This document shows positions 23,107-35,026 of a stretch of 64,000 bases of DNA, in pieces (positions within the stretch are counted from its first letter, which is position 1; each line of letters begins with the position of its first letter). The stretch covers positions 682,001-746,000 of the forward strand of contig JBEWZL010000011.1 of the NCBI GenBank assembly GCA_045837725.1, read 5' to 3'. The notes under the pieces are model-generated. The model did not search any database and was not told the origin of the DNA. It was given only the letters and a program-made list of their open reading frames with translations. The position numbers and the translations under genes were made by a program. This DNA comes from Vermamoeba vermiformis. Its lineage: Eukaryota > Tubulinea > Echinamoebida.

Positions 23107-25986
23107 ATGGGTAAACAAAGCAAACAAACGCGCAAGTTCGCACCTAAACTGAAGAAGGTAATTCAACGCAGACGTGAGTATCAAAAGAACAGAGATAAGT
23201 ACAAGAAGACTGGCGCTAACGGTGAAGAGGACGATCGCAAAATACAAAAGCAGCAAAAAGTTCAAGAAGAGCGTGATGATAAAGTAGATAAAAAGGACAA
23301 TAAGGATAAGAAGCAGAAAAAGGTCAATGAAGACGATGAATTGGCTGGATTGAATGCAGATGAATTTTTAGAAGAAGGATTTTTCAACGAAATGGGCGAC
23401 GATGAAGAAAGTGGAGGCGAAGAGGTAATTATTTTGACTTTAATCTTATTATACAGTCATATTTTATGGCAGTTAAATCTGATCGAATCCCGATCGCAAC
23501 TAAATGTCAACTATAAATGCATCGCAGCTGCACCAAAATTACATTAAATATCTACATTTATTACAACTCATTTAAATTACAATTTTATCGTGTTTTATTT
23601 TTCTGGATCTGATCGCGATCTCAGGCCGAAGAAGAGGAAGAGGAAGCCGAGGACGACGAGGACGAAATCGAGTCACACAAAAAGCAATTAGAAGAGCTTA
23701 AGAGCACTCAACCAGAGTTCTACGAGTTCTTGCAAAAAGAAGGAGGTGAACTGCTCGACTTTGGAGATTCAGATGAAGACATGGATGAGGACGACGAGGA
23801 AGAGGCTGAAGAAGGAGCCGCCAGAGGATTCGTTATTACTAAAGATACATTCGACAAATGGGTTCAAATTGCCATTAAGCTGGTGAGTATTAAATAATAT
23901 TATAAATTTATCGGAAGCTAAAATCTCGTTTCGAACAGAAAAGTCCCAAAGCTCTTAAGAAAATCGTTGCAGCATTTAAGGCAGCGTGCCATATGAACGA
24001 CGAGGCCGATGACGAGACAGTGACGATGAAAAAGCAATACAGAATTTTAGACAGCGGTGTTTTCAACCATTTAATCGTCGCTTCATTGAAGAATATGAGC
24101 GAGATATTAGACACGTTGATTAACCGCGACAAGTCGACCGAGACCGAGTACGTATAAGTCTTAAATATACTGCCTATACGAAGTTCCTAATGGTTTTTTA
24201 TCGCAGCACGAAAAAGTTTTATCCGGCCAAATATCCGCGCTGGAGAAAATTGGGCGGCATTGTGAAGATTTATTTGACCAATTTGTTGCACTTTATGAAC
24301 CAGCTCTCCGATCCTAAGATGCTCGGGTTCATTTTGAAGCAGATCGAAACGCAATTGCCGTACTTTGGTCCCTTCGCCAAGCTTTCCAAGAATTTGTTGA
24401 AAAAAATGTTGGATCTCTGGGGCAGTGCCACCGAAACCGTCAGAATTCTCGCGTTTATCAACATTAGACGCATGGCCCTCGATTTCCCGTACCCGTTCAT
24501 CGGCAACTGTTTGAAGGGCGTGTACTTGACCTACGTCCGCAACGCCAAATTCACCAACCCGAAGACCTTGCCGTTGATCAACTTCATGTCCAACTGCGTG
24601 ACGGAGATCTACGGCCTCGATTGGAACTTGTCGTATCAACACATGTTCGTGTACATTCGTCAGCTCGCCATCATTCTGCGCACGTCGTTCAACACGAAGA
24701 GCAAAGACAGCTACGACACGGTGTACAACTGGCAGTTCATCAATTCGATCAGAGCGTTCGTGCGCATCTTCTCCGCGTACCCGAACCAACCCGTGCTGCA
24801 GTTGTTGATTCACCCGTTGATGCAAATCATTCAGGGTGTCATCTCCTTGGTGCCCACTGCGCGCTACTTCCCGCTCAGATTCCAATGCGTGCGCATGATG
24901 AACGAAGTGGCCATGTTCAACACTGGCACGTACATCAACGGCTTGCCGTTCTTATTAGAAGTACGTTAATAGCAACCAATCTATTATACTTTTAAGGCAC
25001 AGTACTAACGATGCATTTGCAGGTTTTGAACTCGCCGGAAGTTACCAAAAAAGGAAAGCCGACGATGCAAAAACAAACGGAGTTGGTGTCGCAATTGAAG
25101 ATTGCCAACAAGATGTTGGGCACTAAAGTGTATCAAGACATGGTGCTGAAAGAGTGCGTTGATTTGGTCGAAGATTATCTCAGCATCTACGCCTACTCCA
25201 TTTCATTCCCCGAACTCGCCATTCCCGCCACCATCAACCTCAAGCGCTTCTTGAAACAATGCAAAATTCCGTTTTTCAGAAAGCGCATTGCTAGCATCCT
25301 CGAAGAGGTAATTGCCTAATTAGGAAATGATCGTACGAGCGCCAAACTAACGATGTTCACGCAGATCAATACCAACTCCAAGTACATTCAAGCGAAGCGA
25401 GTCAAGTTGAACATGAATCCCAGCGACCTCGACAAGGCCAAGCTGTTCATGAAAGACGAGTGCGACAATCAAATGGGCCTCACACCGCTCATGAAACACC
25501 GCGTCAAGTTGCAACAAATCTTGTCGGGCAAAGTCGAGCTCAATCAGAAGCACGTCGATGAATACAACGCGAACTACAAGAAGAATAGGTATACGTCAAT
25601 TATAAGGGTTGAAGATCCGGTTGTTAACGTGATGTATTATTTAGTGATGAGTCTGATTCCGAAGATGAAGGCGATGACGAAGGAGGTGATAATGACGATG
25701 ATGATGAAGGTGATGAGGACGATGAAATGTTGGACGGTGATGATGATAATGACGAGGAACAAGTCAACGCTGCACCCGCCAAACAAGCTCAAAAACAACA
25801 GTACGTATTGCTCTCAATGCCTCAATACTCATAGTATAAACTCTTCTCGACGCCGTTACTCATGTTATTATGTCTAATAGGAAGAAGAATAAGACTCAAG
25901 TGCCGAGCAATGGTGAAGATCTCGTTGCGGACATGGATCTCGCTGCTTTTGAAGACAGCGGTGACGAGGATATGAGCGACGAATAA
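23107..25986 (+). CDS. NOC2: Nucleolar complex protein 2 (NOC2/NOC2L), ribosome biogenesis
   Basis: About 790 codons in nine exons. A Lys-rich start (MGKQSKQTRKFAPKLKKVIQ), acidic stretches and then the Noc2 domain: FVITKDTFDKWVQ, KFYPAKYPRWRKLGGIVKIY, TVRILAFINIRRMALDFPYP, LGFILKQIETQLPYFGPFAK, GLDWNLSYQHMFVYIRQLAI and FPLRFQCVRMMNEVA. The C-terminus is acidic and ends EDMSDE. Noc2 partners Noc1 and Noc3 to move pre-60S particles from nucleolus to nucleoplasm. The GDDDDEGDEDDE-type acid tracts at about 25660-25790 come from near-perfect codon repeats and may vary in length. Confidence 0.95.
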
Positions 25987-26114
25987 ACTGCGAAAATAAT
26001 AGTAAATAAACCAAACCACAATTTTGTTACTTGCACGAGTATTAAAGGTTCCTCTGTGAATTTCAAAAACATAAAAACATCGCGCGATCTAACATTTCAC
26101 TAAATGTTCTGCGT

Positions 26115-27362
26115 ATGTGGAACAGAATAGGTCACAATTTATTAAAGTGCACTAGTGCCACACGAGTAGTATTAAGTTACAAATCTAGTCGTACAGGACT
26201 ATTTCAATACAAGTTTGCTACAATGTCAACCTCAAACAAAATAATCGTGAAAAATGGCCAAATATTAAAAGAACAAATTGCCGTCAAGGATTTATTATTA
26301 CAGCACCCAAAGGGTACGAAGATTAATTTTGAAATTATTTTTATTAATTTTCAACAGGGATCTACAGCACGGCAAGAACAATCGATAAAAAATCAATATT
26401 CGACCTCGAATCTCATTATACTAGATTAGGTAATAATATCTCATTATTTGCATATCATTTTCTAATGTTGATTGTAGGAAAAATATCAAGTGTAATTAAT
26501 TTGGACGCGATCTCGCGAGACGATCTCAGAAAACTAACTTTGCCGTCGATCAAAGCAGCAATGAATGCTTTCTGCACTATTCATCCAAATCCAGATGAGC
26601 ATTTTGAGATGAAATTAACATTTCTATTGACTGTTGGCGAAGATGCGGATTCGTTGGTATGTTCAGAGAAAAATCAGTGCTTGTAATCGGTAGCGTACTA
26701 ATACCTTAATATAGCTTCACCACGACAAAAAACTCGATTTTTATACAGTAGTTGAACTTATGAACCCTCCGCCAAGCCCGCCAGTGACAGTTCAAATTCG
26801 AACTTTCCACCGACCAAATCCAACGGTCAAGAACTCGCAGTGGGTCACTGACCGCAAAACACTCGAGGATACAATGCCTAAGCATGTGAACGAGATTGTT
26901 ATGCAAGAGGCTGATGGCAGACTAAGCGAAGGATTGTCGTCGAACTTCTACGTGTTGAAGAAAGACGGAACTTTGGAGACGGCCGCGGACGAACACGTAT
27001 GTTATCTCCGCGGCATATTTTAGCTTATATAATAGTATAGGTCCTACCGGGAACAACGAGGGGCATGGTGCTAAGCGTTTGCCGAGAATTGAACATCCCG
27101 ATCGAATTCAAATTTCCGTCGGTACGCGAGATTGACGAATGGGAAGGCGCCTGCATCTCAAGTAAGTATACATAGTTCGATATAACGAGTAATCACTAAC
27201 CTGGATGCAGGTACATCGCGATTACTATTGCCGATCAACATTGTCGAACTGGTCGAACAAAACAGAACCGTTAAATTCGATCCGCTTTCGGATAAATTGC
27301 TGCGGCTGAAGGAGTTATTCAAAGTTGAAATGAAGCGATTGGGAGACCAAGTATTGGATTAG
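26115..27362 (+). CDS. Class-IV aminotransferase fold protein (BCAT/ADC-lyase superfamily)
   Basis: About 350 codons. After a ~36-residue N-terminal extension (MWNRIGHNLLKCTSATRVVL, basic and hydroxylated, presequence-like) a second in-frame ATG at 26223 begins MSTSNKIIVKNGQI. Exons downstream give the class-IV PLP features: GIYSTARTIDKKSIFDLESH (RTI-type substrate loop), NSQWVTDRKTLEDTMPKHVN, LSEGLSSNFYVLKKDG (the EG-x-x-xNxF motif contacting PLP), LPGTTRGMVLSVCREL and STSRLLLPINIVE. The family is plausible as a plant-like D-amino-acid/branched-chain transferase or 4-amino-4-deoxychorismate lyase relative. Catalytic Lys is likely the DRK lysine, but exact activity cannot be assigned. Confidence 0.8.
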
Positions 27363-27841
27363 GTACAAATAAATCCGAGCTGAAATTATTACCTCACTCT
27401 CGGAGATTCTTCCTCCGCAAAAGACCGCGCCATAGTCTCGCTACTGTGGCACATCGTGATTAGTACAATTAAAATTTTATGAAGATTCTCGCTAAAAACA
27501 GCTTAGTTATTATCCTAATTTGGGAATTCAAATTTACTCGCTCCCCGATATATTAACCGAAGTGCCAAAGCATCTAACACTAGGAGCTCTTTTAATAAGG
27601 TCATATGAGTATGCACTACCGGATTTTGGGACTTTACCGGAACAACGGTGAAAGCACGTGTGATCCGGAAATTTGAGTTTGTAACGTCTAGTTTTATTAA
27701 TTTGGTGCAGTTCAGTGTTACGTTCCGTTCACATCACAAGTAAATAAGAGTGACATCTTGCGAGGATTGTTATATTTTGACGTTCCACCCTCGCAATCTG
27801 GATTGCTCGATCAACCGCTTAATTTCTATTGAGAGCTTGGT
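27363..27841. other. Intergenic region upstream of the RapGAP gene
   Basis: About 480 bp without convincing exons. It holds the previous gene's 3' end, an ATATTAACC/CCGGA-rich stretch and CACGTG at about 27656, then the 5' leader of the RapGAP gene. I see no repeats or RNA gene. Confidence 0.4.
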
Positions 27842-30800
27842 ATGAGCGACACAACTCAACAACAAAATACAGTGCTCACGGCTGAAGAAGAGAGCCAATT
27901 AGCGCCCTCGTTGCGCGGCTACTCATTCAGCGGAGCGAATCAACGAGACAGTTTCGATGCGCTTGGCTTGGGAAGGAGAGATAAAACTAAAATTCAAGTC
28001 AGGGTACGTATATACGTTATTATAGGCTAAACTAACGTATAATGACGATAAATAAATACGTAAAATAAATAGAATAGCAATTGAATTAAATTTTTTTTTA
28101 TTGTAGGTTACGCTGCCAAATAGTACCGCTAAAGTTCTCGAAATTCCTCTTAAACATACAGTTGATCGTGTGAAGGTAATGCAAAATAAGACTGAAGCAA
28201 TTTAATTTTCAGATCACAAAAATATCAATAGAAATCAGATCAGAAACTATGCAAGGCGGGTATTAATATATTATTTAGGCTGCTGTATTTGCGGATGAGC
28301 CTTCATTGGCAGGAGAATCACATACTGATTATCAACTCGCTGTGACCGAGGTATTCCATCTGATCTGATCGCGTTTTATGTGAATCGATTAAATACTTAT
28401 ATTCAATAATATATAGAAGGAGCGATTGGAAGTAGAATTCATAAAATTAGCCGAGAGTCACGATTTAATTCGCCGAGCAGTCAATTTGGAACGGATGGTT
28501 GAAGTCCTTTTATTACCGAAAGAAACTACAGCAAAAACACCACGAAAGAATTTAGAGCGAAGGTAAGTCGCTAATGAATGAATTATCTGATTATGGACCA
28601 TGTATATTTGATACGATTTTTTTAAATTTTAATTTGTGGATCTCGCACGCTGACTTTATATTTCAATTGCAAATGAAATTTTGTGGAATAATAAAATTCC
28701 GCATACGGTAAAACGAGAAATTCGTTGCAAACAAAGTTGAATAATTATTACATGCATTGCCATCAGATCTGATTTTTCGTATTAAAATTCTATTACGTAG
28801 CTTTTCAACACAAAATGTCAATAAAAGCAAGTTGACGCGAATAGACTCGACGCACAGCCACTCGGGAAACGTCTCAAAGCTCAGCACGCAAATCAATAAT
28901 ATTGCACCGCTGCTCGAGGCGGCGAAGCCTCCGACGACAGCGAGCCCAGGCCACAAGCGGAATAACTCTCAAATGAGCGACAGCGAGGCCTCCGACATGA
29001 AGAGCAGCAGCGAGGAGGTCTCGTCGAAGAGCCAAGGCAGGAAAAAAAGTCACGACGACACGGTCTCGTCAGCTTCGTCGAGTCCAGAATTGGGCCGCAA
29101 GAAGTGGACACCGCCCGTCGATGGCGCGACAGGTCCTCAAGCATTCAGATTGACCGAGGACGACATTAAGCACTCCAAAAAGAGCCTCATCGGCAAACAA
29201 CGCGACGCCGTGACCAAAGAAGAAGGAGGAGGACGAGGACGACGCTCGAGCTCGATGATCGAACAACAGACCAGCGACGACGAACACGACAAGCACAAGA
29301 AGAAGAAGGACAAGAAAGAGAAAGAAAAGAAAGCCAAGGAGATTAAAGACAAAGACAAGGAGAAAGAGCGATCAAAATCGCCGATTTCGATCAGGAAGAT
29401 GTTGCGCAGTTCGAGCTCGAGTTCGATTGAACGCAAGGGCATCAAGAAGACCGCGAGCACCACGACAGTCACGACGAGTCCGACCCTCGCCGAAGAGCCA
29501 GACAAAAAGGCGCCGGCCTCAGACTCGCCCGACAATTCACCGAACGTCAAGCGACGCGTGCCGCAGATCGTGATGACACCGTCAACACCGCCAACCCTCA
29601 ACTTGTCCACGAATTCAGTGGCGCTTTCATCCCACTCGATCAACTCCATCACCAACGCACTCTCATTGGACAACACGCCGATCTCATCGCCGCACTCGTT
29701 CGACGTGAAAAAGTTCCAAAACAGCTCGGACTCGTTGGGGTCATCGTCCGAATTGCGAAAATCGGGCAGCGGAATGTCGGAGACAGGAGAGATCGAACTC
29801 GAAGTTGAAGACTTGAAGAGCGCTAATTTCATCACGCTCTCCATGAGCAGAAAGGGCACGATGAGAAATAACTTTGCCAATTCACGCGCACGCAGTAACT
29901 CTGTCGTCGCCTCACGTCCCGGCGGCGAGGTTTTGGCCAAACGAAAACCAACCACAGCTAGTAAGCCGCATCTTTATATCACTGTAGTACATTAATATTA
30001 ACGAATTGGTAATTTTGAAGATGGCGGCATCAAGCCTGAAGATTTTACCGCGTCATTTGAGCCCACGACGACTACACGCACGAGACGAGGTTCATTTTCA
30101 CTGCTCGAAGACCAACGATCGGCCATTAAAGACGGCGCAAGTGTAAGTGTCAAGTTGTTGCAATATTTATCCTCGGTGTACAAACTGACACATCGATGGG
30201 ACACGAAACTTTCCATAAAAGGAAAGCTAAATAATTGAATCACACAGGACGAAAAGAGCTTGCCGCCGCTGATGAAGTCGTGCAAGGGCTTTTGGGTCGA
30301 AGTGGCCAACAAACTGCTGCCGTACGACCAGCTCAACATGTCCATGCTCGAAGTCGAGAACTTGTCCAACGACGTGCTGTGGTACAAAGACTTCTTCGTC
30401 AATCACGAGCATCAGAACTACATTGGCATGGACGAGAACTTGGGGCCGTACATTGTCTCGGTCGTGCGTGAAGTCAACGCCAGCAATCAAAACGCCAAGT
30501 TGATCCGCGTCTTGTTGCGCACGAAGAAAGAAGACGAACGAAAGTGCATTCGAGAGAAGTTGATTAAGAACAAGAGCAAGTTGTTCAAGTGGGGTGGTCC
30601 TTCTATTCAAGATATTTTGAAGGCCGTGCGTCCGTCGTTGAACAAACAGAAGATCCGCATGGTCAAAGCACCTGAACTCGTCGAAGACTTGCAATTATTA
30701 GAAGAACGATTGGTACGTTATTACTCTTGGCGAGCACGTGATTTTTAACGTTATTTTACAGATGGTGAAGAGCTACAAGTTTGGAGTTTTGTTCTGCAAA

Positions 30801-31520
30801 GAGGGACAGACGCGCGAAGAAGAAATGTTTTCTAACGTGCACGGCAACGAAGCCTTCGAGACCTTCTTGACGTTCTTGGGCCAAAAAGTCGTGCTCAAGG
30901 GCTGGGAGGGTTATCGCGGTGGTCTCGATGCGCGCAACGACTCCACGGGCACGCACTCGATTTACACGACCTACAGCGACTTTGAGATCATGTTCCACGT
31001 CTCGACGTACTTGCCTTACACGCCCGAGAACCCGCAGCAATTAGAACGCAAACGACACTTGGGCAATGACATCGTGGTGCTCGTGTTCAAGGAGGGTAAC
31101 ACGCCCTACGTGCCCAACACCATCACCTCCGAATTCAATCGTACGTATTTGCAGTGACTTTGTTCGTCTGTCGCAGTCGTTAATATCGTTGTTACAGACG
31201 TGTTTATTGTCGTGCAGCCGATGACAGTGAATGGCAAGCAGAAGTACCGCTTGTCGTGCGGTTCTAAAGACGGCGTGCCTGCCTTCGGACCCGACATCCC
31301 CGACCCCGCCATATTCGACAAGAACGAACTGTTCCGAAGCTTCGTGCTCGCTAAACGTAAGTTACTGCCACCCTCTTAATAATATTTTTAATACGATGGT
31401 TAATATTCTCTTGCAGTGATCAACGCAGAACGAGCAGCGTATCGTGCCCCAGCATTCTCTAAAAAGATTGCACGCACACGTCTGTCGCTCTTGCAAGAGT
31501 TGGAAGAGAGATACTCGTAG
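27842..31520 (+). CDS. RapGAP-domain protein (Rap1GAP-like) with ubiquitin-like N-terminal domain
   Basis: About 960 codons. N-terminal exons encode KIQVRVTLPNSTAKVLEIPL and YQLAVTEKERLEVEF, a ubiquitin-superfold/Ras-binding-like module. A long disordered middle follows (Ser/Lys/Glu-rich, 28800-30170) with PKA/CK-type sites. From about 30248 the RapGAP domain begins: DEKSLPPLMKSCKGFWVEV, FCKEGQTREEEMFSNVHG, EAFETFLTFLGQKVVLKGW, YRGGLDARNDSTGTHSIY and LERKRHLGNDIVVLVFKEG, where the Asn of GND is the 'Asn thumb' that stabilises Rap-GTP hydrolysis; NTPYVPNTITSEFNHVFIVV and a C-terminal SFVLAKLINAERAAY follow. It should inactivate Rap1 GTPases. Domain order is Rap1GAP-like but lacks a recognised GoLoco motif. 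Ends 15 codons after PAFSKKIART. Confidence 0.93.
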
Positions 31521-31683
31521 AAAAGAAGACTAGCCAGTTATTTATTATTATTTATCATACGCGGAACTCTCTAGATATCAACATGTTTATTATTGTTTAT
31601 TATTAGCAAAATAATTGCCGTCCCTTGTACAGAACGAATAAAAAAAGAAATTATAGGATAAATTCATTGAGTAGAGCACCATA

Positions 31684-33017
31684 ATGCTCGCAAAATTGAA
31701 TAATATTGGTGCTAGAATTACTAAGATCTTGCAGTTATCGAGCAATGGAGCGCAATTGCAGCGGCATCTGGCAACTAAGATCAAAAAGAAGAGTAAGATC
31801 GACACGTGCTTCCTTATAATCATAATATTTAAATAATATTATTAGCAAAATCGGTAACAACTAGCAAGAAGAAAGCAACCAAGCGCAAGATAGCGAAAAC
31901 TGAAGCGTCAAGTGCCAAATCTACCACTGAACGATTACCAATGGGTCTATACGTTGTAAGTTGAATAGTACGATCATATCACTATTTTTAAAAATAATTT
32001 GAACATTTTCTGACTCGATCAAGGTTGGCACTCCGATCGGCAACATGTCTGACATTACTAAACGAGCCTTGAAAGTATTGGTACGTAATATAATAATTAA
32101 ATTTATTAATTTGATAAAATTGTTCATATATCGTATAAGCTAACAGCGTTGCCCTAGAAACAAGCAGATCTCGTTTGCTGTGAAGATACGCGTGTAACGG
32201 GACTATTATTGAGTCGACTAGGCATTAAGAATCACCTATCTTCGATGCATCAGTTCACTGCTCCCGCAAAGATCGATGCGATCGTCAAACGGATCCGAAC
32301 CGAAAATGCAGCGGTGGCTATTGTCTCTGACGCTGGTACGTACGACATTATAGTCGCCAATATAATAAGAGATAATAGTAATATTTGTTGCTAGGCACGC
32401 CTTTAATAAGCGATCCAGGCTCGTCTTTAGTAACGAAGCTACAATACGAGAAAATTCCTGTCTATGCAATTCCTGGGCCTTCTGGTGCGTATAATACGAT
32501 ATTATCGTACATGTATATAATTATAATGCCTATGATTATTCTAGCTGTTACTGCTGCATTGAGCGTGACCGGATTTCCAGCGGAGAAGTTCATTTTCGAA
32601 GGATTTTTGCCAAAGAAACCGAACAAACGATTGGCCTTATTGAAGGAATTGCATTCGATATCGGAATTCCGCTGCGTTGTTTGTAAGCACTTTATTTCAA
32701 CAACGAATCCAGAACTAATTTCTCGATCAGTTTTCGAATCCAAATTCCGAATTGAAGAGACGATGAAGATGTGCGCAGAAGTATGGGGCAATCAACACGA
32801 AGGAGCTATTGTTCGAGAATTAACCAAGATGCACGAACAAGTCATGCGAGACTCGCTACAAAATATTCTTGCCGAAGTTACGGTAAGTACATCCGCTCAA
32901 AAACATATTCATATATATTTTCATATGTACCTAATGCGTTATTATTCGTAGAAAAATGCGCGAGGAGAATACACGGTGATTATTGGCCCGCGAAGTGCGA
33001 TCAAGAACAGCGACTGA
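31684..33017 (+). CDS. RsmI-type 16S rRNA 2'-O-methyltransferase, likely mitochondrial
   Basis: About 330 codons. After a basic N-terminus (MLAKLNNIGARITKILQLSS, acid-free and amphipathic, presequence-like) exons give LYVVGTPIGNMSDITKRALK, QADLVCCEDTRVTGLLLSRL, VAIVSDAGTPLISDPGSSLV, VYAIPGPSAVTAALSVTGFP and EKFIFEGFLPKKPNKRLAL, then ALVRELTKMHEQ-like and TVIIGPRSA near the end. These are the tetrapyrrole-methylase-fold motifs of RsmI, which methylates the ribose of C1402 of bacterial 16S rRNA. A eukaryotic copy would act on mitochondrial small-subunit rRNA; that is inference from the presequence. It ends only 34 bp before the IWS1 start codon on the same strand. Confidence 0.9.
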
Positions 33018-33051
33018 ATTTTTTGTTCTTTTTCATTTGCAAGCAGCACAA

Positions 33052-34866
33052 ATGGCTGACAACGAGTTTAATAACCCCGACGAGGCGTTTGAACCCAATA
33101 ATAACGCGTTATTCGAAGAGGTTAACGACGTGAATCCGGATGTAGATCAAGTACCCGGCGAGGATGCGAATGTAGATGAAAATAACGATGTAAATAATAA
33201 CAACAATAATGGCGAAGACTATGTCGAGCCATCTTCTTATAATCAAGATGAAGGAAACGAAAATGAAAATGCGAATCAAGCAGAAAGCAATAAACAAGTA
33301 ATAAACGTAAGAAAAAATATATTTAATGTTGTATATTGTAAATATATAATATTGGAATATTAGGATATTATGGAGAACATTTTTGGAGGCTCTGACGAGG
33401 AAGATTCGGTTGGAAAACAAGATAAACCTTCTGACGCTCATTCAGGTTCGTATAATAATTTAAAAATATTAGTAATATCGAATATAACGATAGAAGAATT
33501 ATTTTGCAGCGTTATAAAATTTTTCACAATAAAAGCTAAATTTGTGGTTATTTACAGATCTGGATGACGACGAGTTGGAACGAGAAAATAACAAAAAGAT
33601 GGAAAAGATCAAACAAAAGAAAAACAAAAAACGAAAAAAGTCCGACGACGATGACGAAGGCTCTGAAAAAAAGGTACTTTAAAAATTCAATTTCTTTTGC
33701 AGATCGCGCATTTACTAAGGCTACCGCTAAATATAGAAGCGCAAAAAGCGAAAGAAGGAGCGACAAATCGAAGAAGAAGGACAAGACCAAGACGACGCAC
33801 CACGACCGAGCAGCGACGCGCAACAACAAGACGACTTTGAGGTCAAGTTTAAGGAGGTCTTGGAGCGGAGCAAAAAGAAGCGCTACAAGGGCCCCAGCGA
33901 ACAAGAAGTCGACGAGACGGTTGACAAGACACTCGACATGATGCTCGAGGCCTACGAAGACGACATGAACGCCATCAACAACAAACAACCCGCACTCAAA
34001 CGACTCGCGATATTGCCCACGATCTTGGAGCAGTTAGCAAGGTAATACGATCGTATTAATATTATCAATATTGTGGCTTATAATCTCGTTAGAATTCCTT
34101 TGCACGATAAATTCTTGGAGAAAGGTGCTTGTGAACAAATTCGCGCGTGGTTGCAGCCCTTGCCTGACAACACATTGCCCAACTTGAAAATTCGCGAAGG
34201 ATTGTTGCGCGTGCTGTTGAAGGTACTGTCGTTCATGCTCGTAATGTCAAATATACTAATACGCAATGGGTAGTTCAACGGCATCAACTCGCAGCACTTG
34301 TCGGAGAGTTTGTTGGGCCGCATTGTCCTGTTGTTGTCTCGTCGTCCCGATGAGACGAAAGAAAACCGCAAAATGGCTGCCACGCTAGTGACTAAATGGG
34401 CCCGACCCATCTTCGGTCTCGATGAAAAGCCTAATGCTGCAGACATGATCCCACAACAGAACTTCGCACCGTAAGTATCAATATATCAATATTATCATAG
34501 CCTATCGTTATTGACGGTGTTGTCAGTGCGCCGAAAGCGGTGCCGAAGAAGAGCGTGACAGCGAGTCAGTTGGACGAACTCGAAGCTGAGCGCAACACCT
34601 CGATCACCGCACCTCGCGCAGCTATTCCCGAGTTGTTAGCGAAGAAAGGTCACGGATACGTCCGCGCACGAGCAGCGGTCCCCGAGAAGGCGCGCATGGA
34701 TTACACGATGAAACCGACCTCGAAGCTGGACGACTCGGTGCCCATCAAAAAGAGCACGGGGGCACGTGTCAAGAGCAATCGATTGGAGAAGTTGATCAAG
34801 GGCAAAGAGGTCGCTAGCGGTGGTCGCGCGAGTTCAATGAACATCACGAAGGGATCGCTCGAATAA
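33052..34866 (+). CDS. IWS1: Transcription elongation factor IWS1 (Spn1)
   Basis: About 520 codons. The N-terminal half is acidic/Asn-rich and disordered (NNNNN run at about 33200, then lysine blocks KKNKKRKKSDDDDEGSEK). The C-terminal half holds the TFIIS N-terminal (LW) domain of Spn1: SKKKRYKGPSEQEVDETVDK, AEAYEDDMNAINNKQ-like, LKRLAILPTILEQLARIPLH, PLPDNTLPNLKIREGLLRVL, SESLLGRIVLLLSRRPDETK and TLVTKWARPIFGLDEK. Spn1/IWS1 binds Spt6 and RNA polymerase II and helps histone H3K36 methylation and mRNA export. The ATG at 33052 lies 34 bp after the RsmI stop, so the IWS1 promoter or 5' UTR must overlap the upstream gene or the two share a transcript. Confidence 0.93.
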
Positions 34867-35026
34867 GGCAATGCAGATCGATCGAGAAATAGTTGCAAAG
34901 CTAAACTTGCCTTTGAGCACTTTTTTGTTTACCAGTGCAATTTTGTAAAATAAACTGATTACCGTTTACTGGTAACGAAAAAAATAACTATGTACATGGA
35001 AGAGGTATAATAATAATGTAGCAATA

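Noticed and set aside
24187-24995. Long minus-strand ORF opposite NOC2 and a second plus frame
   Set aside because: Shadow of the NOC2 coding frame; the plus frame encodes recognisable Noc2 motifs.
29137-29955. 272-codon minus-strand ORF opposite the RapGAP linker
   Set aside because: Hydrophobic/leucine-rich reverse translation of a Ser/Lys/Glu-rich stretch; no splice partner or homology.
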